Source: Saccharopolyspora endophytica
GTDB lineage: Bacteria > Actinomycetota > Actinomycetes > Mycobacteriales > Pseudonocardiaceae
Assembly: GCF_018070075.1 (NCBI RefSeq)
Contig: NZ_JAGPXE010000005.1
Location: forward strand, 338,914-402,913
Direction: 5' to 3'
DNA length: 64,000 bases
Made by a program: the position numbers and the translations under genes. Under the pieces are notes generated by a model. That model was not told the origin of the DNA. It did no database searches and was given only the letters and a program-made list of their open reading frames with translations. Shown piece after piece: positions 26,207-34,669 of the stretch (the stretch's first letter is position 1; each line of letters starts with the position of its first letter).

Positions 26207-27676
26207 TCAGCTGTCGTACTTGGTGGTGCAGGGCGCCAGGCCTTCTTGCACGCCGACGCGGAACGCCTCCACCCTGGCGAAACCGACCGGGACCTGATCG
26301 CCGTTGGCGTTCGCCGCGATCAGGCTCTCCTCGCCCAGCAACGCGGACACGCCCTCGTCGATGTCCTCGGGCACGATCCGCAGCTTGCCCACGGGATTGC
26401 GCTGCCCGATCGGGTCTTCCACCAGCAGCCCGCTCCACGCACCGACCATGCACGCGGTCCGCAACCCGGCGGCCTCGTCGTCGAGGGAATAACCGGCGGC
26501 CTTCTGCACCGACAGCGCGTACCGGGAAGCGATCTGCGCGTAGGCCGCGAAATCGCCGTAACCCGCGGACTGGCTCGCCTTGCTCGGCGGTGTGGCGATC
26601 TCGCGCAGCTCCGGAACGTTCAGCGAGATCGTGTTGGTCTCGGTGCAGAACGACGCCGGGGAGGTCGGTTGCCGACCGGAGCAGGTCCTGGGCTCGGCGA
26701 TGACCCTCGGCGGCTCGGCGCCGGTGTCCCGGAACACCGAGTGCAGGCTCTCCTCGACCGCCTTCAGGCTCTTGTCGTCGATGGGCAGCTCGGTCTCCTG
26801 CTGGGTGGGCTTCCAGTTCTGGAACAGCGTCGTGCGCTTCTTGACCTCGTCGTTGGTCATCTCCGCGCAGCGCTGGGGACCGTCGCTGAAGCCGAACTGG
26901 AAGGCGCTGACCCGGTCGAAGGCCGTGCCGTGCGCGTTGCTGCCGGTGAAGTCCGAGGATCCGGGGGAGTCGCGGATGAAGTTGAGCACGCCCATGACCT
27001 CGTTGAGGCCCGAACCCGTGGAAACCTGGAAGTACTGCGAGGACCCCTCGGCGACGTGCCGGAAGTAGGCGCCGGTGAAGCAGTCCGCCTGCTGCTCGAG
27101 CACGATCACGGGATCGTTCTGCGCGACGGTGCCCGCCCTGTGCTGCACGGCGTGGCCCATCTCGTGGGCCAGCACGGTCACGACCGCCAGCGGCCCGAAG
27201 CTGTTGTTGAGCTCGGGCAGCAGAGTCCCGCGATCCCAGGCGACGAGGTCCTCGGACGGGCAGTAGAAGGCGTTGACCATGCCCGCGGTGTTCTGCTTGC
27301 ACAGCTGCCCGCCGGGAGCACCTGAGTCGTAGGAGATCAGGCGCTTGACGGGCTCGAACTTCTTGCCGTCGAACGCTTGCGGGAAGGCTTCCGCCCAGTA
27401 GGCGTCGACGTCGGCGACGGCGTTGCGGCCGAGCTTGTCCATCTCGCCGTTGTCGGTGCCCTCCACCGGGAGCGGCGCCTGCGGGGCGCCTTCCTTCGGT
27501 CCGCTCGGACCGTCGGCGGCGGGAAGCCCCGCCACGCTGCTGGTGGAATAGCCGCCCAGCGTCGTGGGAACGCCGCTGATGACCTGTGCGCATCCGCTGA
27601 CCAGGGACGCGCAGGCGATTACCGAGACCGCGGCGCCGAGGATCCGCCCCCGCCGCCGGTTTGCCGTCGCCACCAC
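26207..27676 (-). CDS. Neutral zinc metallopeptidase lipoprotein
   Basis: A 489-residue lipoprotein: signal ending LVSGCAQ (lipobox), then WAEAFPQAF...FYCPSEDLVAWDRGTLLPEL and VVTVLAHEMGHAVQHRAG with the zinc motif HEMGH near residue 172, then EQQADCFTGAYFRHV supplying the third ligand Glu. This is the putative neutral zinc metallopeptidase family (YpfJ-like, PF04228 class). A C-terminal part of about 200 residues ends in CTTKY. GTG start. It has a diverged paralogue immediately downstream in the sequence. Confidence 0.85.
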   Translation of the reverse strand: MVATANRRRGRILGAAVSVIACASLVSGCAQVISGVPTTLGGYSTSSVAGLPAADGPSGPKEGAPQAPLPVEGTDNGEMDKLGRNAVADVDAYWAEAFPQAFDGKKFEPVKRLISYDSGAPGGQLCKQNTAGMVNAFYCPSEDLVAWDRGTLLPELNNSFGPLAVVTVLAHEMGHAVQHRAGTVAQNDPVIVLEQQADCFTGAYFRHVAEGSSQYFQVSTGSGLNEVMGVLNFIRDSPGSSDFTGSNAHGTAFDRVSAFQFGFSDGPQRCAEMTNDEVKKRTTLFQNWKPTQQETELPIDDKSLKAVEESLHSVFRDTGAEPPRVIAEPRTCSGRQPTSPASFCTETNTISLNVPELREIATPPSKASQSAGYGDFAAYAQIASRYALSVQKAAGYSLDDEAAGLRTACMVGAWSGLLVEDPIGQRNPVGKLRIVPEDIDEGVSALLGEESLIAANANGDQVPVGFARVEAFRVGVQEGLAPCTTKYDS

Positions 27677-27808
27677 TACACGCGCCCCATCTCGCCGCCG
27701 GTACCGAACTCGTTCGCCGTGGGCCGGTCGCGCGGCCCGGTCTTCGCGCAGCAGCCTATCGGGTGACCGATCTTCGTCACGGCCGATCTCGTCGGAGGCC
27801 CTTCGCGG

Positions 27809-27833
27809 GTGGCAGGAAGGTTCCCACGCTCAC
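27809..27833. repeat. Dispersed palindromic element, copy 11
   Basis: GTGGCAGGAAGGTTCCC followed by ACGCTCAC; the last bases contain the TGA stop of the downstream-lying minus-strand metallopeptidase gene. Confidence 0.75.
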
Positions 27834-29050
27834 CTCACGCACCCGCCCCAGCCGGAGCGCACCCCGTCTCCGAAGGCCGCGATCCGATCGAAACCGCTCA
27901 GCGGTGGGCCGTCGCCGCCGCGGGACGCCGCCTCGGATTCGAGTACGACCTGCACCGCCTCGTCCAGGTCGCCCGGCGACAGCCGCGGCTGCTCCGCGGT
28001 GAACGCGCCGGTCAGGCAGGCGATGTCGGCGCCGCTCGCTCGGTGGCCGAGTTCGGTCAGGGCCGCCAGGGCGTAGCGGGAGGCCAGCAGGGTGGTGACC
28101 GCCTGGTCGCCGATGTCGTCGTGGGTGCGGCGCAGCGCCACCGGATCGGCGGTGACCGTCGGGGGAGAGGGGCAGAAACCGACCGGCCCGCCGGCGCCGG
28201 GGCAGCCGGTGGAACGGGCCGGGGGAACCCATCGCCCGCCCAGGTCTGCGACCGCGGTCCCGAATCGCTCAGCCATCGGCGCCGTGTCCAGGACCGATTC
28301 CAAGGGAGCGTTCGGGTCGTCGTCGACCGGTTCGGCGACGTCGCTCTCGGACACCCGGGTGCAACCGCGGGGGCCTCCGGTGAAGCCGTGCTGGAAGGCC
28401 GTCACCCGGTCGAAGGCGGTGCCGTGCCCGGAGGTGCCGATCGGATCGCGGAAGACGGTGATGGCGCGCAGCGCGTCGTCGAGCCGGTCCGGGTCGGTCC
28501 GCAGGTGCGGCGCGTGACCGTCGGAGACCCATCGCAGGAAGGAGCCCGCGTAGCAGTCGGCCATCGCTTCCAGCCGCAGCGGTTCGCCCTCGGCGAGCCC
28601 GGCTCGCTGCTGCACCGCGTGCCCGATCTCGTGGGCCAGCACCACCGCCACCGCCGTGTCCCCGTAGTGCTCGCGCAGCACCGGCAGCAGCGCGGCGCGG
28701 TCCCAGGCGATGGCGTCCACGGACTGGCAGTAGTACGCGTTGCCCTCGACCTCCCGCGGTTCGGAGGCGCAGGGCGGGGCGGTGCCGGTGCCGCCGGTGT
28801 CGACCGAGAAGAACCCTCCGTCGAGGTCCCGCCAGGGCGAGCCGAAGGTCTCGGGGTAGGCGTGCGCCCAGTATCGCTGGACGTCGGTGACGACGGTGGC
28901 CGCCAGGCGGTCCGTCTCACCGCGGTCCGTGCCGTGCACGAACGCCGGATCGACCGTGGGTTCCGACACATGCGGCGCCTGCTCGACGGGCGTCGTGCAG
29001 GCGCTGATGATCAGCCCGATGGTCACCGCGACAAGTCCGAATGCACGCAC
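27830..29050 (-). CDS. Neutral zinc metallopeptidase lipoprotein (paralogue)
   Basis: A 406-residue paralogue of the neighbouring protein. The signal ends LIISACTT (lipobox). Shared order: YWAHAYPETFG, YYCQSVDAIAWDRAALLPVL, VVLAHEIGHAVQQRAG (zinc motif near residue 137), EAMADCYAGSFLRWVSDG, GTAFDRVTAFQHGF. It is shorter in the C-terminal part. The frame stays open far upstream, but that part is antisense to the glycogen phosphorylase gene; GTG 29050 gives the signal peptide. Both copies lie in the same direction, so they probably arose by tandem duplication. Confidence 0.83.
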   Translation of the reverse strand: MRAFGLVAVTIGLIISACTTPVEQAPHVSEPTVDPAFVHGTDRGETDRLAATVVTDVQRYWAHAYPETFGSPWRDLDGGFFSVDTGGTGTAPPCASEPREVEGNAYYCQSVDAIAWDRAALLPVLREHYGDTAVAVVLAHEIGHAVQQRAGLAEGEPLRLEAMADCYAGSFLRWVSDGHAPHLRTDPDRLDDALRAITVFRDPIGTSGHGTAFDRVTAFQHGFTGGPRGCTRVSESDVAEPVDDDPNAPLESVLDTAPMAERFGTAVADLGGRWVPPARSTGCPGAGGPVGFCPSPPTVTADPVALRRTHDDIGDQAVTTLLASRYALAALTELGHRASGADIACLTGAFTAEQPRLSPGDLDEAVQVVLESEAASRGGDGPPLSGFDRIAAFGDGVRSGWGGCVR

Positions 29051-29126
29051 GCGCCCCAGCTTCCCACCCACCTCGGGGTGGGTGCGGGCGTCGGGTGCAC
29101 ATCGCACACGAGCGCGTCGCGCGAGA

Positions 29127-29132
29127 TATGGT
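29127..29132 (+). promoter_or_regulatory. -10 box TATGGT of glgP, likely leaderless
   Basis: TATGGT ends 8 bases before the GTG start; no SD is seen. Confidence 0.45.
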
Positions 29133-29140
29133 CCGCTCCC

Positions 29141-31690
29141 GTGAGAGCCGTCCACCGCTTTACCGTCCGGGCCCACCTGCCCGAGCCGCTCAGCCCGCTG
29201 GGCAAGTTGGCGACGAACCTGCGCTGGGCGTGGCATCCGCCCACGCAGGACCTGTTCTCGGCGGTCGACCCGCAGGTGTGGGCCTCGGTGGGGGCGGATC
29301 CGCTGCGCCTGCTCTCGGAGGTGCCCGCCGAGCGGTTGCGGCAGCTGGCGGCCGACGAGGACTTCTTGGCGCGCACCCGCGCGGTGGGCGACGATCTGCG
29401 CCGGTACCTCACGGTGCCCCGCTGGTACCAGCAGCGTCAGGACGAGGGCGCGGGACTCCCGGCGTCGATCGCCTACTTCTCCATGGAGTTCGGCCTCACC
29501 GAGGCGCTGCCGAACTACTCCGGCGGGCTCGGCGTGCTCGCGGGCGACCACCTCAAGTCGGCCTCCGACTTGGGGGTTCCCCTGATCGGGGTCGGTCTGC
29601 TGTACCGCTCCGGCTACTTCCGGCAGGGCCTGTCCTCGGAGGGCTGGCAGGTCGAGCACTACCCGGTGATCGATCCGCGCGGGTTGCCTCTGGAGGTGCT
29701 CACCGACGAGGACGACCGCCCGGTGGTGGTCAAGGTCGCCATGCCCGCCGCCCGCACGCTGCACGCCAGGGTGTGGAAGGCGCAGGTCGGACGGGTTCCG
29801 CTGCTGCTGCTGGACAGCGATCTGCCGGACAACGACGACGAGCTGCGCGGCACCACCGACCGCCTCTACGGCGGCGACGCCGAGCACAAGATCCGCCAGC
29901 AGATCCTCGCCGGTGTCGGCGGGGTGCGGGCCGTGCGGGCCTACTGCCGGCTCACCGGGCACCCGCAGCCCGAGGTCTTCCACACCAACGAGGGGCACGC
30001 CGGTTTCCTGGGGCTGGAGCGCATCAGGGAGCTGCAGACCGACCCCGGGCTGAACTTCGACCAGGCCACGGCCGCTGTCCGGGCCGGGACGGTGTTCACC
30101 ACGCACACCCCGGTCCCGGCCGGGATCGACCGGTTCCCGGTGGACCTGGTGCGCCGCTACTTCGACGACGGTTCCCAGCAGCCGCTGCTGCCGGGGGTGC
30201 CCGCGGACCGAGTGCTGGCGCTGGGTGCCGAGGACAACCCGGGCATGTTCAACATGGCGCACATGGGCCTGCGGCTGGCGCAGCGCGCGAACGGGGTCTC
30301 GGAGCTGCACGGCGAAGTGATCCGCAAGATGTTCCGCAACCTCTGGCCGGGGTTCGGGGTCGAGGAGGTCCCGATCCGCTCGGTCACCAACGGGGTGCAC
30401 GGGCCGACCTGGTCCGCGCGTGAACTGGGCAAGTTGCTCGGCGAGTCCGAGATGGACAGCGGTGCCGGGTTGCGCGGCATGGAGCCGGTGAGCGATTCGC
30501 TGCTGTGGGAGCTCCGGTGCTCGCTGCGCCAGCGCTTGATCGACGAGGTGCGGCGCAGGTTGCGCGTCGCCTGGCAGCAGCGCGGCGCCTCGGACCTGGA
30601 ACTGGGCTGGTGCGACTCGGTTTTCGACCCCGAGGTGCTCACCATCGGTTTCGCGCGAAGGGTTCCCACCTACAAGCGGGCGACGCTGATGCTGCGCGAC
30701 ACCGACCGGTTGCGGGAGCTGCTGCTGGATTCCGAGCGTCCGGTGCAGATCGTGGTGGCGGGCAAGTCCCACCCGGCGGACGAGGGAGGCAAGGCGATGA
30801 TCCAGCGGATCGTGCGCTTCGCTGACGGCGCCGACGTGCGGCACCGCATCGTGTTCCTGCCGGACTACGACATGTCGCTGGCCCGCTACCTGGTGTCGGG
30901 CTGCGACGTGTGGCTGAACAACCCGGTGCGGCCGTTGGAGGCGTGCGGGACGTCGGGGATGAAGGCCGCGCTCAACGGCGTGCTGAACCTGTCGGTGCGC
31001 GACGGCTGGTGGGACGAGATGTACGACGGCCGCAACGGGTGGGCGATCCCCACGGCCGACGGCGTCAGCGACCCCAACCGGCGCGACGACCTGGAAGCCG
31101 CGGCGTTGTACGAGCTGATGTCCGAGCACGTGGCGCCGATGTACTACGAGCGCAACAGCGATGGCGTGCCGGGCAAGTGGATGTCGATGGTCCGCCACAC
31201 CCTGGCGACCCTGGGGCCGCGGGTGCAGGCGTCGCGCATGATCCGCGAGTACGTCGACGGGCACTACACGCCCGCCGCGCAGTCGGCGCGCGCGATGTTC
31301 GACGACGACTTCCGCGGTGCGCGGGAGCTGGCCGACTACCGGAGCCGGTTGCAGGCGGCCTGGAACCGGGTGCGGGTCGGTGACACCGAGATGTCGGTGG
31401 ATCACGGGACGCCGCTGCTCGGCGGGCAGGTCACGGTGCGCGCCAGGGTGGACCTGGCCGGTCTCGATCCGTCCGATGTGGACGTCGAGGTCGTGGTGGG
31501 CCGGGTCGACGACAACGACGTGCTGCACGACTTCGTCACCGCGTCGATGAAGCCCATCGGTGATGACCGGTACGCGGCCGCGGTGACGTTGCCGCACGCG
31601 GGCCCGGCCGGCTACAACGTCCGGGTCCTACCCCGGCACTCGTTGCTGTCGGAGCCCGCGGAACTCGGCAAGGTCGTCCTCGCGGGCTAG
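29141..31690 (+). CDS. glgP: Alpha-glucan (glycogen/maltodextrin) phosphorylase
   Basis: An 849-residue GT35 phosphorylase that releases glucose-1-phosphate from alpha-1,4-glucans. The N-terminal domain (LGKLATNLRWAWHPPTQDLF) is that of the actinobacterial/archaeal-type alpha-glucan phosphorylases. AYFSMEFGLTEALPNYSGGLGVLAGDHLKSASDLGVPLIGVGLLY is the glucan-binding block, and EACGTSGMKAALNGVLNLSVRDGWW contains the pyridoxal-phosphate Lys near residue 607. Length is family-normal. GTG 29141 follows the TATGGT box. A long frame opposite it is a shadow. Confidence 0.92.
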   Translation: MRAVHRFTVRAHLPEPLSPLGKLATNLRWAWHPPTQDLFSAVDPQVWASVGADPLRLLSEVPAERLRQLAADEDFLARTRAVGDDLRRYLTVPRWYQQRQDEGAGLPASIAYFSMEFGLTEALPNYSGGLGVLAGDHLKSASDLGVPLIGVGLLYRSGYFRQGLSSEGWQVEHYPVIDPRGLPLEVLTDEDDRPVVVKVAMPAARTLHARVWKAQVGRVPLLLLDSDLPDNDDELRGTTDRLYGGDAEHKIRQQILAGVGGVRAVRAYCRLTGHPQPEVFHTNEGHAGFLGLERIRELQTDPGLNFDQATAAVRAGTVFTTHTPVPAGIDRFPVDLVRRYFDDGSQQPLLPGVPADRVLALGAEDNPGMFNMAHMGLRLAQRANGVSELHGEVIRKMFRNLWPGFGVEEVPIRSVTNGVHGPTWSARELGKLLGESEMDSGAGLRGMEPVSDSLLWELRCSLRQRLIDEVRRRLRVAWQQRGASDLELGWCDSVFDPEVLTIGFARRVPTYKRATLMLRDTDRLRELLLDSERPVQIVVAGKSHPADEGGKAMIQRIVRFADGADVRHRIVFLPDYDMSLARYLVSGCDVWLNNPVRPLEACGTSGMKAALNGVLNLSVRDGWWDEMYDGRNGWAIPTADGVSDPNRRDDLEAAALYELMSEHVAPMYYERNSDGVPGKWMSMVRHTLATLGPRVQASRMIREYVDGHYTPAAQSARAMFDDDFRGARELADYRSRLQAAWNRVRVGDTEMSVDHGTPLLGGQVTVRARVDLAGLDPSDVDVEVVVGRVDDNDVLHDFVTASMKPIGDDRYAAAVTLPHAGPAGYNVRVLPRHSLLSEPAELGKVVLAG

Positions 31691-31693
31691 TGG

Positions 31694-32866
31694 TCAGCGG
31701 ATCCGGCGCAGCCCGATCCCCCCGAGCGCCAGGAAGACAAGGGCGGTGACGCACGCGCCCGGCCAGCCGTGGAGGCCGTAGGTGATGCTGCCCGCGGCCG
31801 AGCCGATCGCGCCGGCCAGGAACGTCGAGAGCATGAAGATGGTGTTCAGGCGCCCACCGGCGGCGGGGTCGACCGACAGCGCCGCGTTCTGGTTGGCGGC
31901 TTGGCCGACCTGCAGGCCGATCGGCACGGCCGCGGTGCCCAGCAGCAGGGCGGTCAGCGAGTTCGTGCCCAGGATCAGCACGAGGGCGGCGAAGGCGAGC
32001 ACGGTCAGTCCGAGCGCGCCGACGAGCCGAGGACCGCGGCGGTCGACCATCTTCCCGGCCACGGGCGCCAGTGCGGCGCTGAGCAGTCCGAGCAGGCCGA
32101 CGAGTCCGGCCTCGGCGACGGTGAAGCCGTGCGGTGGCGCGGTGAGCACGAGGGCGAGGATGGTCCAGACGGCGTTGAACGCGGCGAAGCTCCCCGCCTG
32201 GCGCAGGCAGGCTCGGCGCAGCCCCGGCTCGCGGCGCAGGTAGCCGGGCAGCGAGCGCAGCAGCGCCCAGTAGCTCACCGGGTTCCGCTCGCCGTCGCTC
32301 GGCAGAACGCGAACCGTCCACAGGCCCACGACCAGCGTGAGCACCGCTGAGGCGGCGAAGACCCAGCGCCAGCCCAGCAGTCCGGCGAGCTGGCCGGACA
32401 CGACCCGGGCGCCCATGATCCCGGTGATCAAACCGGCCTGCACCCAGGACATGGCGGTGCCGCGCTGCGCCGGGTCGGCCAGTTGCACGACCAGCGGGAT
32501 GAGGATCTGCGGCACGACGGTCGTCACGGCCGCGAGTCCGGTCAGGACCGCGAGCACCGGCAACGACGGTGCGAGAGAACTTCCCACCAGCAGGAGCGCG
32601 GTGAGGACGCTGAGCGCGCCGACCATCGTGCGCCGATCCCTGCTGTCGCCGAGGGGGATGACGAACAGCAGGCCGGCGGAGTAGCCGAGCATCCCGGCGG
32701 TCACCACGATGCCCGCGGTCTGCGGAGAGGTGCCGAAGGTGTCGGCGACGGGGCCGATGATCGGTTGCGCGAGGTAGATGTTGGCGACGGTGACACCGGC
32801 GCACAGCGCGGCGGCGAACAGCAGTGCACGGCTCAGGCGGCCGGTGTCGGGGGCGACGGTGGTCAT
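31694..32866 (-). CDS. MFS transporter
   Basis: A 390-residue integral membrane protein with about 12 helices. QPIIGPVADTFGTSPQTAGIVVTAGMLGYSAGLLFVIPLGDSRDRR has the MFS loop 2-3 motif, and the second half repeats it at VAGKMVDRRGPR. This group of drug/H+ antiporters often sits next to a TetR gene, as here. ATG 32866 has GGAGAG 6 bases upstream. Regulated, probably, by the divergent TetR through the two palindromes in the gap. Confidence 0.88.
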   Translation of the reverse strand: MTTVAPDTGRLSRALLFAAALCAGVTVANIYLAQPIIGPVADTFGTSPQTAGIVVTAGMLGYSAGLLFVIPLGDSRDRRTMVGALSVLTALLLVGSSLAPSLPVLAVLTGLAAVTTVVPQILIPLVVQLADPAQRGTAMSWVQAGLITGIMGARVVSGQLAGLLGWRWVFAASAVLTLVVGLWTVRVLPSDGERNPVSYWALLRSLPGYLRREPGLRRACLRQAGSFAAFNAVWTILALVLTAPPHGFTVAEAGLVGLLGLLSAALAPVAGKMVDRRGPRLVGALGLTVLAFAALVLILGTNSLTALLLGTAAVPIGLQVGQAANQNAALSVDPAAGGRLNTIFMLSTFLAGAIGSAAGSITYGLHGWPGACVTALVFLALGGIGLRRIR

Positions 32867-32891
32867 CCACTCTCCGCAGGCGAAACGGTCT

Positions 32892-32907
32892 AACCAACTG
32901 GTTGGTT
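32892..32907. promoter_or_regulatory. TetR operator 1
   Basis: AACCAACTGGTTGGTT has 7-bp arms AACCAAC/GTTGGTT around two central bases, in the gap between the MFS and TetR genes. Confidence 0.65.
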
Positions 32908-32935
32908 GCAGTCTCTCCACGCCCGGAACTCGTGT

Positions 32936-32949
32936 CAACCGAATGGTTG
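32936..32949. promoter_or_regulatory. TetR operator 2
   Basis: CAACCGAATGGTTG, arms CAACC/GGTTG, same motif as operator 1 at 44 bases distance, 10 bases upstream of the TetR -10 box. Confidence 0.55.
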
Positions 32950-32959
32950 GTCACAGCGG

Positions 32960-32965
32960 TACAGT
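32960..32965 (+). promoter_or_regulatory. -10 box TACAGT of TetR gene, likely leaderless
   Basis: TACAGT lies 6 bases before the GTG start, with no SD. Confidence 0.45.
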
Positions 32966-32971
32966 GCGGCT

Positions 32972-33544
32972 GTGTCCCGCAACGCCGAAGCCACCAAGGC
33001 CCGGATCTTCCAGGCCGCGACGACCGAGTTCGCCGAACACGGCATCGCCGGCGCCCGCGTCGACCGCATCGCCAGGCAGGCCCAGGCCAACAAGCAGCTG
33101 ATCTACGCCTACTTCGGCAGCAAGGACGCCCTGTTCACCGCGGTCCTGGAAGCCGCCATGGCCGAGCTCGCGGCCGAGGTGCCCATCGACGGCGAGGACC
33201 TCCCCGGCTACGTCGACCGGCTCGCCGCCTACCACTCGGCCAACCCGCACGTCCTGCGACTGCTCATGTGGGAATCGCTGGAGCGCGGTGACAGCGGTGT
33301 CGCCGCCGAGTCCGAACGCGCCGAGCACTACCGGGACAAGGTCGACGCGGTCCGCCAGGCCCAGGACAACGGCAAGGTCACCGGGGCGATCGACCCCGGC
33401 ATGCTCGTCCTGCTGGCCCTCGGCACGATCAGCTGGCCCCTGGCCGTCCCCCAGCTGCGCCGCCTGATCCTCGGCGAGACCAAGGTCGACGACCTGCGCT
33501 CCGCTTCCCGCGAAGCCGTCCGCCGCCTCACCGACCCCACCTGA
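32972..33544 (+). CDS. TetR family transcriptional regulator
   Basis: A 190-residue repressor: ARIFQAATTEFAEHGIAGARVDRIARQAQANKQLIYAYFGSKDALF is the HTH domain, followed by a TetR_C-type ligand domain. It is divergent from the MFS transporter; two inverted repeats lie between them, so it probably represses the transporter and itself. GTG 32972 gives the usual short N-terminus (VSRNAEATKARI). Confidence 0.88.
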   Translation: MSRNAEATKARIFQAATTEFAEHGIAGARVDRIARQAQANKQLIYAYFGSKDALFTAVLEAAMAELAAEVPIDGEDLPGYVDRLAAYHSANPHVLRLLMWESLERGDSGVAAESERAEHYRDKVDAVRQAQDNGKVTGAIDPGMLVLLALGTISWPLAVPQLRRLILGETKVDDLRSASREAVRRLTDPT

Positions 33545-33552
33545 ACCGATCG

Positions 33553-33604
33553 GCGCAGGGGAACCTTTCGCGCACTCCGGTGACAGAAAGGTTCCCATCC
33601 TCAC
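33553..33604. repeat. Dispersed palindromic element, facing pair (copies 12a/12b)
   Basis: GCGCAGGGGAACCTTTCGCG at 33553 faces GTGACAGAAAGGTTCCC ending near 33604. Located between the TetR stop and the next gene. Confidence 0.72.
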
Positions 33605-33656
33605 AACGCCCCCTCGCCTGCACGCCGGTCCGCTTTCGATGGGGCAGGGTGGAGGC

Positions 33657-34601
33657 ATGAGTGAAACCATGCGTGCCATCACCCAGGACGCCTACGGCGG
33701 TCCCGAGGTGCTGCGCGAGGCACAACTGGACAAGCCCGAGCCGGGACCGAGCGAGGTCCTGATCCGCGTGCGCGCCGCCGGCGTCAACCCCACCGACTGG
33801 AAGCACCGCGCCGGCCAGGGATTCCTCGGTGAACCCCCGCGCATCCTCGGCTGGGACGTCTCCGGCGTCGTCGAGGCCATCGGAACCGGCGTGACCCTGC
33901 ACAAGCCGGGCGACGAGGTCTTCGGCATGCTGCCCTACCCGTTCGGACTCGGTTCTCACGCCGAGTACGTGACCGGTCCGGCGCGGGCCTTCGTCCCCAA
34001 GCCCACCGGGGTGGACCACGTGCAGGCGGGAGCCATCCCGCTCGCCGCGCTGACCGCGTGGCAGGCGCTGAACGACACCGCCGATCTGCAGGCGGGCCAG
34101 CGAATCCTGATCCACGCGGCCGCGGGCGGCGTCGGGCACCTCGCCGTGCAGATCGCCAAGGCCAAGGGCGCCCACGTCATCGCCACCGCGAGCAAGAGCA
34201 AGCACGAGTTCCTGACCGGGCTGGGCGTCGACGAGCTCATCGACTACACCTCGGCCGACTTCACCGAGGTCGTCAGCGATGTCGACGTCGTCCTCGACCC
34301 GATCGCCGCCGACTACCGCAGCCGCTCGCTGCGCGTGCTGCGCAAGGGCGGAATCCTCGTCTCGATCCTGCCCTACGACCGGGACGAACTCGTCGCGGAA
34401 GCCGACGAGCTGGGCGTGCGCGCCGAACTGATGCTCGTCGAAGCCGACCAGGCCGGGATGCAGGCCGTCCGCGAGCTGGTCGAGGCGGGCAAGCTGCGCG
34501 TCGAGATCGCCGGGACGTTCCCGCTCGCCGATGCGGCCAAGGCCCACGCTCAGGGCGAGACCGGGCGCACCCAGGGCAAGCTCGTGCTGACCATCAACTG
34601 A
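33657..34601 (+). CDS. NADP-dependent quinone oxidoreductase-like protein (MDR family)
   Basis: A 314-residue medium-chain reductase without the structural-zinc Cys cluster, hence of the quinone-oxidoreductase group. ITQDAYGGPEVL opens it, VRAAGVNPTDWKHRAG and GWDVSGVVEAIGTGV form the catalytic domain, and ILIHAAAGGVGHLAVQIAKAKGAHVIATAS is the nucleotide-binding motif AAxGGVG. Start ATG 33657 is preferred; ATG 33669 is possible. Substrate unknown. It ends convergent with the TPR membrane gene. Confidence 0.87.
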   Translation: MSETMRAITQDAYGGPEVLREAQLDKPEPGPSEVLIRVRAAGVNPTDWKHRAGQGFLGEPPRILGWDVSGVVEAIGTGVTLHKPGDEVFGMLPYPFGLGSHAEYVTGPARAFVPKPTGVDHVQAGAIPLAALTAWQALNDTADLQAGQRILIHAAAGGVGHLAVQIAKAKGAHVIATASKSKHEFLTGLGVDELIDYTSADFTEVVSDVDVVLDPIAADYRSRSLRVLRKGGILVSILPYDRDELVAEADELGVRAELMLVEADQAGMQAVRELVEAGKLRVEIAGTFPLADAAKAHAQGETGRTQGKLVLTIN

Positions 34602-34620
34602 CGCAGCGCGCGACACCGCA

Positions 34621-34667
34621 GCAGGGGAACCCTTCTGCCACTTCGCGTGGCAGAAAGGTTCCCCTGC
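34621..34667. repeat. Dispersed palindromic element, facing pair (copies 13a/13b)
   Basis: Two 21-base arms (GCAGGGGAACCCTTCTGCCA C / GTGGCAGAAAGGTTCCCCTG C) pair at 20 of 21 positions around a 5-base TTCGC loop, between two convergent genes and 2 bases from the minus-strand stop. It is a good candidate bidirectional terminator. Confidence 0.85.
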
Positions 34668-34669
34668 TC

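Noticed and set aside
30655..30670. GCGAAGGGTTCCC resembles the dispersed element
   Set aside because: It lies inside glgP and codes the conserved FARRVPTYKRA segment; no palindromic arms.
29051..31597. Upstream extension of the second metallopeptidase frame
   Set aside because: Antisense to glgP; the lipoprotein signal begins only at GTG 29050.
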